The notes under the pieces: generated by a model
Databases searched by the model: none
Told to the model about the DNA's origin: nothing
What the model saw: only the letters and a program-made list of their open reading frames with translations
Made by a program: the position numbers and the translations under genes
DNA from: a bacterium
Lineage (GTDB): Bacteria; Auribacterota; Tritonobacteria; UBA1439
Length of the DNA: 64,000 nt
Direction of reading: 5' to 3'
Assembly (NCBI GenBank): GCA_028716845.1
Contig: JAQUPF010000006.1
Coordinates: forward strand, 62,001 to 126,000
Shown: positions 1 through 8,673 of the stretch, piece by piece
Position numbering within the stretch: position 1 is the stretch's first letter
Layout of the letters: each line of letters starts with the position of its first letter

Positions 1-118
1 AGATGCGCCTCTCCTTCATGTCGTGTCTCCCGGTGAGCGCGACCGGCACCGGCATCGCGCGCGTTCGCCGGGGGGCGGCACGCCCCCCATCGGACGGGTT
101 TGCCGCTCGGCCTGCGGG

Positions 119-421
119 CTACTTCAGCTTCTCGATCTCCTCCTCGACCTCGTCCGCCCCTTCCGCGTAGAACTTCTCCTCGTCGGGCGTGAGCTCGCGG
201 AGGAGCCGGAGGAATTCGCCCGCGTGGACGCGCTCCTCATCGGCGATGTCCTTCAGGACCTCGATGGCGAGCCGGTTGTCCGTTGACTCGGCGAGCTGCA
301 TGTACAGCTGAATCGCCTCGTACTCCGCGGCGACCATGAACCTGACTGCCCGGATGAGCTCCTCATCCGTCAGCTTCCTGTCGCTCGCGAGCCCCGAGAA
401 GGGCGATCCGAAATCCGGCAT
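119..421 (-). CDS. Ferritin-like / rubrerythrin-type diiron protein (resembles encapsulin-associated ferritin-like proteins)
   Basis: 100 aa; LTDEELIRAVRFMVAAEYEAIQLYMQLAEST...IADEERVHAGEFLRLL, with E...Y and ExxH diiron motifs. Confidence 0.8.
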   Translation of the reverse strand: MPDFGSPFSGLASDRKLTDEELIRAVRFMVAAEYEAIQLYMQLAESTDNRLAIEVLKDIADEERVHAGEFLRLLRELTPDEEKFYAEGADEVEEEIEKLK

Positions 422-564
422 GACTGGTCCCTCCCTCCCGTTCCGGGCGCCGAAACCGCGCCCGGGGCCTCTCTACGTCCCGCGCATGCGGACAGATCGC
501 TTCAGGGGCGAGGCACGCACATGCGCCGCGCCCCTTTGCCCGCAACGCGGATGGCCGGCCGGGT

Positions 565-1251
565 TCAGTTCCCGTGCGGGCACTTCTTCAGGCAGAGGAA
601 CCAGTCGAGGCACGTGTAGTCCTTCCCCGCTCCCTCGACCCGTTCCTTCGCCACGCCGCATGACCCGGGCGGCGGGATGATCACGTCGTCGCCGATCTCC
701 CAGTTCGCGGGCGTCGCGATGCCGTGCTCGTCGGAGTGCTGCATCGCGACGAGGAGCCGCCTGATCTCCTGCATGTTCCGCCCGTTCGAGAGCGGATAGT
801 AGAGGATGGCGCGGACGATCGCCTTGGGGTCGATGATGAAGACGGCGCGGACGGCCTGCGTCGAGCTCGCGGCGGGCTGGAGCATCCCGAAGGCCTTCGA
901 GATCTCCATCGTGAGGTCGCTGATCACCGGGAACATGACCTCGACGCCCTTCATGCCCTTGTACTCGATCCGCTCCTTGATCGTGCGCAGCCATGCGATG
1001 TGGCTGTAGGTGCTGTCGATGGACAGCCCGAGCAGCTCGCAGTTGAGTTTCCTGAAATCGTCGGCCATGCTCGCGAACGTCATGAACTCGGTCGTGCAGA
1101 CGGGCGTGAAGTCCGCGGGGTGGGAGAAGAAGATGACCCATTTGCCCTTGTAGTCCTTCGGGAACGTGATCTTCCCCTGCGTCGTTTCGGCCTCGAACTC
1201 CGGGGCCTTCTCGCCGATCAGCGGCATGCGGCCTCTCTCCTCACCCGTCAT
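565..1251 (-). CDS. Peroxiredoxin (1-Cys / Prx6 type)
   Basis: FSHPADFTPVCTTEF catalytic motif; LGLSIDSTYSHIAWL; typical C-terminal half. Confidence 0.93.
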   Translation of the reverse strand: MTGEERGRMPLIGEKAPEFEAETTQGKITFPKDYKGKWVIFFSHPADFTPVCTTEFMTFASMADDFRKLNCELLGLSIDSTYSHIAWLRTIKERIEYKGMKGVEVMFPVISDLTMEISKAFGMLQPAASSTQAVRAVFIIDPKAIVRAILYYPLSNGRNMQEIRRLLVAMQHSDEHGIATPANWEIGDDVIIPPPGSCGVAKERVEGAGKDYTCLDWFLCLKKCPHGN

Positions 1252-1307
1252 CTCCCATCTCCTTTCTGCCCCGAATGGGGCTGTTGACGCCTTATCTATA
1301 TCTCACA

Positions 1308-2321
1308 TCAGGGCGGCAGGTCAAGCACCATCTCCCCGTCTGAGGCGGCGGCGGGAGGCGGCCCGACCGGCGGATGCGGTCGTTCGCGATTTCCTTCCCC
1401 GCAATTGGATGCCGATTTGAACGAGGCCTGTTCCACCTCCTCCAGGAATTCGATCAGCACCTGTCTGTACAACTCCGGCTCTTCGATGTGGGATTCATGT
1501 GCGCTCTGTTCGAAGATGACCCGGCGGGAGCCGGGGATGCCCTTATGGACGGTTTCGGCAATGGCGGGGGTGGCCTCATCGTGGCGGCCGGAGGTGACGA
1601 GCGTCGGGACGGCTATTTCGCCGAGCCGGCCGGTGATGTCCCAGTCCCTGAGGTTGCCGGTGACGTGGAATTCGCTCGGCCCGTTCATGGCGTGATAGAC
1701 CTCGGGATCCCGCATGAGCTGCTCCAGGGATCGGTTCAGGCAATCGGGCCAGGGATCGAGGCGGCAGACATGGCGCTGGTAGAACACCATCATGGCCTCG
1801 GTGTAGGCCGGATCGTCCGTCGTGCCGGCCCGCTCGTGGCGCAGGAGTGTTTCCTGGACATCGGCCGGCAGTTCCGCGCGCAGTCGATTGGCCTCCGCCA
1901 CCCACTGGCGCATGCTGGCGGGGGAACTCGCGATGACGAGCGACGCAACCCCGGCAGGTCGCGTCAGTGCGTATTGCATGGCCAGCATGCCGCCCCATGA
2001 TTGTCCCAGGATGTGCAGCCGTTCCAGACCGAGCGCGGCCCTGACTGCGGCCAGTTCTTCAAGAAACAGGTCCACCGTCCAGAGCGCCGGGTTGTGCGGG
2101 CGGTCGGAGTTTCCGCAACCGAGCTGGTCGTAGAAGATAACGCGTCGCCCCGATGCGGCAACGGCCTCCAGCGGCTCCAGATAGTCATGCGCCGCGCCCG
2201 GTCCCCCGTGCAGGCACAAGAGCGGCAGCTTGTCGGTTCCCCCGCGCTCGCCGACGGCGCGGTACCAAACGTTGTATCCCTTGAACGGGATCATGCCTTC
2301 CACGACGGCGTGATGAGACAT
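1308..2321 (-). CDS. Proline iminopeptidase-family alpha/beta hydrolase
   Basis: LCLHGGPGAAHDYL, YDQLGCGNSDRP, GQSWGGMLAMQYAL nucleophile elbow, GRHDEATP. Confidence 0.88.
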   Translation of the reverse strand: MSHHAVVEGMIPFKGYNVWYRAVGERGGTDKLPLLCLHGGPGAAHDYLEPLEAVAASGRRVIFYDQLGCGNSDRPHNPALWTVDLFLEELAAVRAALGLERLHILGQSWGGMLAMQYALTRPAGVASLVIASSPASMRQWVAEANRLRAELPADVQETLLRHERAGTTDDPAYTEAMMVFYQRHVCRLDPWPDCLNRSLEQLMRDPEVYHAMNGPSEFHVTGNLRDWDITGRLGEIAVPTLVTSGRHDEATPAIAETVHKGIPGSRRVIFEQSAHESHIEEPELYRQVLIEFLEEVEQASFKSASNCGEGNRERPHPPVGPPPAAASDGEMVLDLPP

Positions 2322-2333
2322 GTTCGTCCTCGG

Positions 2334-2852
2334 TCAGTCGTGATCGACAAAGATCAATTTGCCCGTGTCGAAACCGTTTGCGGCCGCTTTCGCCACGAGG
2401 GCGTCCTGAATCGCCGCCGCGAGCCGGGATTCCCTGGCCAGAATCCACAGGTAGGACCTGCTCGGCCCGCATACGAGCGCGTACCGATAATGCGCATGGT
2501 CGAGGCCGAAAATAACATACGAGCCGTAGAAAGGGCGGAAGAACGATACCTTCAGGTGCCCCCGATCCGGTCCTTTGACGAAATACGCCCGCCCCTCGAC
2601 CTGCTTCCATGAGTCCGTTGTGGCGGAATATCCCCGGTTCACGACCCTGACGCCGCCGTCTTCGAGCATGCCGTATTCCGCCGTGACGCGCGTCAGGCCC
2701 CGCTCGAAGGGGTGATCCAGCCTCGCGATCTCGTACCACTTCCCCAGGTACCTCTCCAGTTCGAAGCCATCGACCGGCCGCACGCCTTCCGGGATCCCGG
2801 TACACCCCGCCAGGCACAGCGCGGCCACCATCGGGAGGTATTTCATGTCCAT
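2334..2852 (-). CDS. Lipocalin family protein (Blc-like), probable lipoprotein
   Basis: LCLAGCTG lipobox; YLGKWYEIARLDHPFERG lipocalin motif; later VICGPS/RSYLWILAR-type motif. Confidence 0.88.
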   Translation of the reverse strand: MDMKYLPMVAALCLAGCTGIPEGVRPVDGFELERYLGKWYEIARLDHPFERGLTRVTAEYGMLEDGGVRVVNRGYSATTDSWKQVEGRAYFVKGPDRGHLKVSFFRPFYGSYVIFGLDHAHYRYALVCGPSRSYLWILARESRLAAAIQDALVAKAAANGFDTGKLIFVDHD

Positions 2853-3032
2853 GTCCGACCTCCGGAACCGAGCGCCGCCGATCAGCCGCGAATGCTCGAT
2901 CAGTAATGAGAGGCCCTTAGAGCGTGAAAAAGGCCCTGAAAATCGCTTCTAAGGGGCTATCTTGAGCTCAAAATATCCGCAATCCATTGCTGCCCAAGAT
3001 GATATCGTGGTCCGACCCCAGTTACACCCCGG

Positions 3033-3815
3033 TTATTCAGCTTTTTCTTGTCGATCTTCGTCTATCGCGTCGGCGACAGCGGATTCGACACGCTGCGTTT
3101 GATGTGCGCCGGGGTCGTCCGATCGAGGCACGGCTTCCTCCTCTTGAATCCGGACAATCCGGTCCTCGCCACCGCCGCGGATGTCTTCGATCTCCTTCCG
3201 TAATTCTGAAATCTGCTGTTGCAGCTCCTCCACCCGTTCCTGCAGTTCCCGGGCCCCGGTTTCCAGTGCGCTCCTGGTGCCGTCTATGTCCTCCCGCATG
3301 CCCGCCAACCTCGCCGTCGAGGCGTGGTAGTTCTCTTTCGCCTCTTCCAGGTACTTCTTCATCTGCCGTGATTCCGCGTCCGGGATGCCCTGCCGGTCGT
3401 CGACATATTCGAGGGAGAACTGCATCATGCCGGCAGAGAGATTCCGCCCCGAGAAGGTCCTGTAATCCTCCGAGAAGTTCCCCAGCAACCTTCTGCGATG
3501 TTCTCTTCCGGAACCGGGGACGGTGTCGACAATCTTCAATTCCAGGAGCCGCTCATCGGCATCCTGCCGGACGATTTCGTATGTCCCGATGAAATGGTCT
3601 TTGATGGGACTGATCCTCAGCGTCCTGCCGTCCCGGCTGAAATACCGATCCGCATGATTATTCAGGGCATCCCTCCAGTGGCCGACTATCGCATCGGCGG
3701 GCATTCTCTTCGCATGCGGGGCATGATGATCGGCGACTGCTCTGCATCCACATAAGGCCGCTGCCGCGAGCGGGACAATCAGCGCGTAGAATCTCATGCC
3801 ACACCTCCCTTTCAC
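3033..3815 (-). CDS. Putative lipoprotein with C-terminal coiled coil, function unknown
   Basis: Signal-like N-terminus AAAALCGCRAV; long heptad-like region ALETGARELQERVEELQQQISELRKEIEDI. Confidence 0.6.
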   Translation of the reverse strand: MKGRCGMRFYALIVPLAAAALCGCRAVADHHAPHAKRMPADAIVGHWRDALNNHADRYFSRDGRTLRISPIKDHFIGTYEIVRQDADERLLELKIVDTVPGSGREHRRRLLGNFSEDYRTFSGRNLSAGMMQFSLEYVDDRQGIPDAESRQMKKYLEEAKENYHASTARLAGMREDIDGTRSALETGARELQERVEELQQQISELRKEIEDIRGGGEDRIVRIQEEEAVPRSDDPGAHQTQRVESAVADAIDEDRQEKAE

Positions 3816-3821
3816 ATTCGG

Positions 3822-3901
3822 GGGTCAAATCTTTACTCTTTACAAATAGCCCGGACGAGCGCTCGCAATCCATCATGTGAAAATATAAAGATCCGACACC
3901 C
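3822..3901. repeat. REP-like imperfect palindromic element, copy 1
   Basis: gggtcaaatctttactctttacaaatagcccggacgagcgctcgcaatccatcatgtgaaaatataaagatccgacaccc; ends are imperfect inverted complements. Confidence 0.6.
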
Positions 3902-3914
3902 AACACAATTCCAG

Positions 3915-4196
3915 CTATTCCTCCTCTGTTTGCTTCGGCAGCATCCTGAGATTCCGGACAAACCTCTCGCGGTTAATATCCTCCTCATGCTTGAGTATAT
4001 AGTAGGTTTCCAGACAGACAACTTGCGCGATCAGCAACTTGGCATCTTCCGCGGAGTGACCCTCCGCAAGCAATCTTTCAAATGTTTCTTTCGTTTCGGG
4101 GGGATTGTTGTCCCTGAGCTGATTATCGACGACCTCGAGATATGCGGCCTGCAAATGGGGATTGTATTCTTTCATTTTGTACTCTCTTTCCATCAA
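3915..4196 (-). CDS. DUF1841-like small protein
   Basis: 93 aa; NPHLQAAYLEVVDNQLRDNNPPETKETFERLLAEGHSAEDAKLLIAQVV resembles the DUF1841-type NPxxH...ENQL...PP pattern. Confidence 0.5.
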   Translation of the reverse strand: MMEREYKMKEYNPHLQAAYLEVVDNQLRDNNPPETKETFERLLAEGHSAEDAKLLIAQVVCLETYYILKHEEDINRERFVRNLRMLPKQTEEE

Positions 4197-4325
4197 TCAA
4201 GGAGTAATCTCAGCCGCCGAGTCCTCGGGGCTCGGCCGGCTGGAACGCATTATTCGGCAAAGCCTCTTGGTCAATAGCAGGTTACCCTGATTCTTTCCTG
4301 CCCAGGGAAGCCGTACTTCCCTGCG

Positions 4326-4580
4326 TCAGCCTGAGCCGCTTGTCAGGCGCTTCTGTTGCCGGGCTGTGTAGTAATCGAGTAATCTTCTTATCATTGTTTG
4401 ATATTGCGTATGGTGCTTTTTCGATTCCTCCTTGAAGAATTCCACGCTGGCTTTGCTTAGGGCGATCGTGACTTTGACTTTTTCCTCCTTAAAGGCAAGA
4501 TGCCTGGGTGAAGGGAGAAAATCCTTTATCACGCGATATTCGCCGATCGGTTCATTGAGGGACTTTGTTTTCTTCTTCAT
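4326..4580 (-). CDS. BrnA/CopG-like antitoxin
   Basis: KVKVTIALSKASVEFFKEESKKHHTQYQTMIRRLLDYYTARQ ribbon-helix-helix-like; start set to ATG at 4580; overlaps the toxin gene. Confidence 0.72.
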   Translation of the reverse strand: MKKKTKSLNEPIGEYRVIKDFLPSPRHLAFKEEKVKVTIALSKASVEFFKEESKKHHTQYQTMIRRLLDYYTARQQKRLTSGSG

Positions 4581-4815
4581 ATTTCTTCCTTCCTTTCCGC
4601 CAATACCCTGTTCCAAATATGCGTATCATGCCAAAACGATACGTGAACCGAACCGTAATGACGTCATCGCCTACTTTGCCGAAACAGAAATATCTCTTTT
4701 CTCGCCCACTGTGGCTGAGGTCTTCGGCAATCACACGTCTGGCATCGGCAAAGGCATACTGGGCGATTTCGAATGAGAGGCCGTGCTTGAGCTTGTTTCC
4801 CGTTTTTATCTTCAT
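4552..4815 (-). CDS. BrnT family toxin
   Basis: NKLKHGLSFEIAQYAFADARRV...EKRYFCFGKVGDDVITVRFTYRFGMIRIFGTGYWRKGRKKYEE matches the BrnT layout. Confidence 0.78.
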   Translation of the reverse strand: MKIKTGNKLKHGLSFEIAQYAFADARRVIAEDLSHSGREKRYFCFGKVGDDVITVRFTYRFGMIRIFGTGYWRKGRKKYEEENKVPQ

Positions 4816-5002
4816 CCCACTCGAAGCGGGTCAATTTCACGAAAATAACATATCAGATAACGCAGGCAATAGCAATATTATAATATGTACAGTTATATGG
4901 CATAGAGCGGCTAACGCTATAGCAGTTGTGTTGACCGGTACCATTGTCCAAGCTCATTTCTCTCCGAATTGACTGGACGACCTGAATGGGGATGAGCGCA
5001 AA

Positions 5003-5170
5003 GTCGAGCGCCGAGCGTTCTGCGCGGAGCGACGGCAAGGCGTCGGCCCAGAGAGGGGCGCCCGCTCGTATGCCCTGCTCGCGCCGCCGGGCGCGACAGG
5101 TCATGAGGTCGGCTCAATTCATGTCAGGCGAAATCATTAGTCAATAGTAGAGGTCTGACCCCAATCCCTT
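5003..5170. repeat. ~170-bp direct repeat, copy A
   Basis: Near-identical to 5991..6160; the last 54 nt (attcatgtcaggcgaaatcattagtcaatagtagaggtctgaccccaatccctt) are identical. Confidence 0.85.
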
Positions 5171-5226
5171 ATATTAGAGGTCTTAATCCCTTCGGCGCTC
5201 CCACTAGCCCGTACCCGTACCGACCA

Positions 5227-5889
5227 CTATGTATCGCCAAGCTCTTTAAGTTTGGATTCGATTTCGCTTATCTCAGACTCTTGTTGCGTGTCATCGATGT
5301 CATCGTTTCGGATAAAGAACAATGCCTCCTTGTACTGATCGATTGCCTTCCTGACGTTGCCCTTGAACTCTGCCTTGCGCGCAGCCTCCAAGAACCCATC
5401 AAGCGTGACTCGATGGATCTCGTGCCGAAGTCTTTGCTCCAATGTCTTGACACCGGAGGTATCATCAAGTGTTTCGGCCACTTCGCGCACCTTCAAGATG
5501 CCAGCCGCGAGGGCTCTCTCCCGTGCCTTTGGAGTCGAAGCTACGCTGGCCTTTTCCCGGGCCTTGTCAGCGACTGTGTTGGCTTCATCAAGTATGAGGC
5601 GGGTTCGAAGTGCTCGGTACCTTGACACGATGACTGATGGAGATGGCGAAACTGTCGGGACACCCTTTCGCTCGAACTTTGCAAGATGTACAGCGTGTTC
5701 AATCACGAGGTCACAACGGGACAGGCGAGTTCCGAAGGTTTTGCCTTCGCGGACCAACCGCATTGAATCTTCGAGAACGCGAACCCTGCTCCGCACTTCG
5801 ATAATGAGTGGCTGGCAATCTCGGCAAAGCCCATTGGAATCAACTGCCAAGAAGAAGCCTCGCTTATCACACCATCGGCACTGTGCCAT
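5227..5889 (-). CDS. N-terminal zinc-finger protein with helical C-terminus, function unknown
   Basis: MAQCRWCDKRGFFLAVDSNGLCRDCQ (CxxC...CxxC); RLSRCDLVIEHAVHLAKFERKGVPTVSPSPS; start trimmed to 5889 because the upstream part of the ORF is repeat sequence. Confidence 0.7.
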   Translation of the reverse strand: MAQCRWCDKRGFFLAVDSNGLCRDCQPLIIEVRSRVRVLEDSMRLVREGKTFGTRLSRCDLVIEHAVHLAKFERKGVPTVSPSPSVIVSRYRALRTRLILDEANTVADKAREKASVASTPKARERALAAGILKVREVAETLDDTSGVKTLEQRLRHEIHRVTLDGFLEAARKAEFKGNVRKAIDQYKEALFFIRNDDIDDTQQESEISEIESKLKELGDT

Positions 5890-5990
5890 ATCATCTCTCC
5901 TCTGCTTTTCGGTCAGCGTACATACCAGTGATCCCTGGCCCGTAGCATACCAACGACCTAATTGAGCGGCACCCGCGAACGGTGCGGGCA

Positions 5991-6160
5991 GTCGAACGCG
6001 GCGCGTTCGGCGCGGAGCGCCGGCAAGGCGTCGGTCCCGAAGGAAGGCGCCCGCTCGAATGACCTGCTCGCGCCGCCGGGCGCGGCACGTCATGAGCGCC
6101 TGCTCCATTCATGTCAGGCGAAATCATTAGTCAATAGTAGAGGTCTGACCCCAATCCCTT
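5991..6160. repeat. ~170-bp direct repeat, copy B
   Basis: Direct repeat of 5003..5170 on the other side of the zinc-finger gene. Confidence 0.85.
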
Positions 6161-6162
6161 TT

Positions 6163-6225
6163 CTATAAATCGCCCGAACGAGCACACGCAACCCATCATC
6201 TGTAAAGAATGAAGCTTTGACCCTA
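6163..6225. repeat. REP-like element, copy 2 (partial)
   Basis: ctataaatcgcccgaacgagcacacgcaacccatcatctgtaaagaatgaagctttgaccc shares its core with copy 1 (aaatNgcccgNacgagc...catcat.tgNaaa). Confidence 0.55.
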
Positions 6226-6236
6226 AGCACCGAAAC

Positions 6237-8642
6237 TCATCGCCGACCGGAATCCTGGACCGGCACGCGAATCTGGTGGATGCACCCCCGTCTCCTGCAA
6301 AGGCCAGCGATGAGTTGGCCCAGGCCATCGCTGACGCTGCCGTCGCGCACAAATCTGACCATTTCGGCATACCGGTCTCCCTGGGCGCGGCGAAAACGGT
6401 CACGGAAATCCGGCCCTGTGACGTAGCCGGAATGGATGGCCTCATCCAAGCATGCATCAGGCGATGAGGCATTCGCGTAGCGCCTTCCAGCCACCAATCC
6501 TTGGCGTTTGAGGTCGTCGCGTCTTGGCTGACCTAATGGGGTAATGAACTTGCCGAATAGGTGTGCGAGTTGCAGCGCCGTCGGGCATGGTTCGCCCGGA
6601 AGTTCGGGATGGCCGGTGGCACGGGCCAGCCACTTGCGGATTTCGGCGAGATCATCCATGTGTTTCTTGCCACGCCAGATCGATTGAACCCGGCTCAAGT
6701 CCCCGAACTGCGCATCCTCGAGCTGGTTGTCACCGTCGAAATGGGTACGGTCCATATAGGCACCCTCGAATTGCGTTTTAGTGAGATCGCAATCCTCGAA
6801 AACCGTGTGCGAGAGATCGGCCTGTCGAAACGACAGCCCGGAGAGATCACGACGCCGAAATTGCACACCAGCGAGATCGGCAAAGTCGAAATTTACCTTG
6901 ATCCTTTTCAGGAGATCCCTTTCGGGCCTGGAAAGCAGGAGGAGTGTAAGCATTACCGCGATACCGCGGCCTTGAACTTCGCCACGCTGGATTGCTCCGA
7001 TCACTCCCGTTTCCGCTTCAGTGGTTAGACTGCTCGCCATGAAGCGAAGAAGAGTCGGGTCTTCGAGATCAATCCTGACTAGGCGAGGCACCAGATAGGA
7101 CGGGTTCTTCGAGAGAACACGCAAGTATCCGCGCGCCGCCAGTGCTTCGGCAATGAGATCGTGGGTGAAAGCAATCCGTCCCGTCTCCGCACCGGCTCGG
7201 AACAACGGGAATTGAAGCAGGCTTATCAGGATGTGATTCCTCTCTTCTGCTTTCAGGCCATCACGGAGGACCAACTCACCAAACTCAAGCGCCTCATCGC
7301 GGGCGATTTCTGCGTATCGTTGTCCTTCCACGTAGTTGACGGCGATCTGTTCAAGCCACTCCTCAAGGCCGTTGGGTACGAAGAGGGAACGGTCAAGCAG
7401 CCCTTTATTGACCTCTCGCGTTATCATCCGGTCTACGACGCAGTTGAGCATCTGGACATCATCTTGGAAGTCGTCAAGGCGGCCCTCGCCGAAGTGCTGA
7501 AGCAGAACGTGGCAGTAAAACGGTAGACCGGACAGTGTGCGTAACGTTGGTGACTCGTCTAGCTTGCGCATGAACTCCGCAACGGGTGCGGTGTCCTTTT
7601 CCTCCGTGCGCGGAGCGCATCTCTCAAGCTGCAGCCAAGCGTAGTGTCGCTTGGAAGGCCGCTGCCACTCTAGCAATCGGTAGATTTCCAGGACGGCGGA
7701 GCCACAACAAAGCTCTCGGAACTCCGCAAACGCATCTGACGTGGTGAGCAAGGAGTCCCGACACCATAGGGTAATCTGCGCTTTCGAGTCCTTGCGTGTC
7801 AGGAGATCAAGGAGATAGTCGAAGAAAGCAGGGTCACCAGCATATATCTCATCAAGACCGTCAAGCAGCCAAGTGGCGTAGCCATTGACGAGCAACCACT
7901 CGAGAGTTTCACGTCCCACAGGCGAAGCCACGTCGGTCCGAAGGAAGTTGTCGATCAAAGCTTCTGTTCTCAGGGCATAGATGCCCTTCATGTGTTCAGG
8001 CAAGAAGGGGATGGGACGTCTTCCGGTCTCTTGTTGAGTCTTGGCAGCGATGAATTCGTTGTAAAGGCGCACAAAGAGTGAGCGGAAGAGGAAGGACTTG
8101 CCGATGCCCGCCCTTCCGACTACGATGCGGAGTGTTGACCCCTTCGCTTTGGGAAGCGCCTCAGCCAGTGTCGCAAGCAGGTCGTCATGAGTTGGCTCTG
8201 AACTGGCGACCTCCACTTTGTAGGGTTGCGGAACCCGCTTCTGTTCCGCCCCAAGGGCGCGGACCTCCGCGATTGCCGAAGTCGCGGCTCTTGGCGCGTC
8301 TTCGTGCTTGAAAGCCGTGTCGAAGAACTGGATTGGCGCCAAGCGCGCGATTCGACATTCCACAAGTGCCTGTAGGAAATCGCGCGAAAATCCCCCGCGG
8401 AAGGGCACAAGCAGGCGAGTCTTCGCATCTGGGTAGTTTGCCTGGATTGCCCGAATACGGCTCAGCAGACTAGCTTCTGCACGGGCAGGATCGCTCCCCA
8501 CTGACGGCGTCCAAACGATGAGCGTGTCACGGTCGTGGCCGAGTACCAACTTGTCGGCCACAAGGCAATCGCTCTCCTGAAGCAGAACCCTGAACCCTGC
8601 GGATTCCACATATCCCCGGACTGACGATTGTAGATTCGACAT
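6237..8642 (-). CDS. NACHT-type STAND NTPase with C-terminal pentapeptide repeats; putative defence protein
   Basis: 801 aa; Walker A VVGRAGIGKSFLFRSL, NACHT-like Walker B TWLLDGLDEI, later LAGVQFRRRDLSGLSFRQADLSHTVFEDCDLTKTQFEGAYMDRTHF pentapeptide array. Confidence 0.82.
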   Translation of the reverse strand: MSNLQSSVRGYVESAGFRVLLQESDCLVADKLVLGHDRDTLIVWTPSVGSDPARAEASLLSRIRAIQANYPDAKTRLLVPFRGGFSRDFLQALVECRIARLAPIQFFDTAFKHEDAPRAATSAIAEVRALGAEQKRVPQPYKVEVASSEPTHDDLLATLAEALPKAKGSTLRIVVGRAGIGKSFLFRSLFVRLYNEFIAAKTQQETGRRPIPFLPEHMKGIYALRTEALIDNFLRTDVASPVGRETLEWLLVNGYATWLLDGLDEIYAGDPAFFDYLLDLLTRKDSKAQITLWCRDSLLTTSDAFAEFRELCCGSAVLEIYRLLEWQRPSKRHYAWLQLERCAPRTEEKDTAPVAEFMRKLDESPTLRTLSGLPFYCHVLLQHFGEGRLDDFQDDVQMLNCVVDRMITREVNKGLLDRSLFVPNGLEEWLEQIAVNYVEGQRYAEIARDEALEFGELVLRDGLKAEERNHILISLLQFPLFRAGAETGRIAFTHDLIAEALAARGYLRVLSKNPSYLVPRLVRIDLEDPTLLRFMASSLTTEAETGVIGAIQRGEVQGRGIAVMLTLLLLSRPERDLLKRIKVNFDFADLAGVQFRRRDLSGLSFRQADLSHTVFEDCDLTKTQFEGAYMDRTHFDGDNQLEDAQFGDLSRVQSIWRGKKHMDDLAEIRKWLARATGHPELPGEPCPTALQLAHLFGKFITPLGQPRRDDLKRQGLVAGRRYANASSPDACLDEAIHSGYVTGPDFRDRFRRAQGDRYAEMVRFVRDGSVSDGLGQLIAGLCRRRGCIHQIRVPVQDSGRR

Positions 8643-8673
8643 AGTTTCCTTTCTTCCTGCCTAACGACAAGGG

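Noticed and set aside
23-286. 87-aa plus-strand ORF at the left edge
   Set aside because: Overlaps the well-supported ferritin-like gene antisense; no domain.
5003-6160. Integron-type attC cassette array
   Set aside because: Direct repeats flank a gene, but I see no convincing RYYYAAC/GTTRRRY core pair and no intI in the window; kept only as a direct-repeat cassette.
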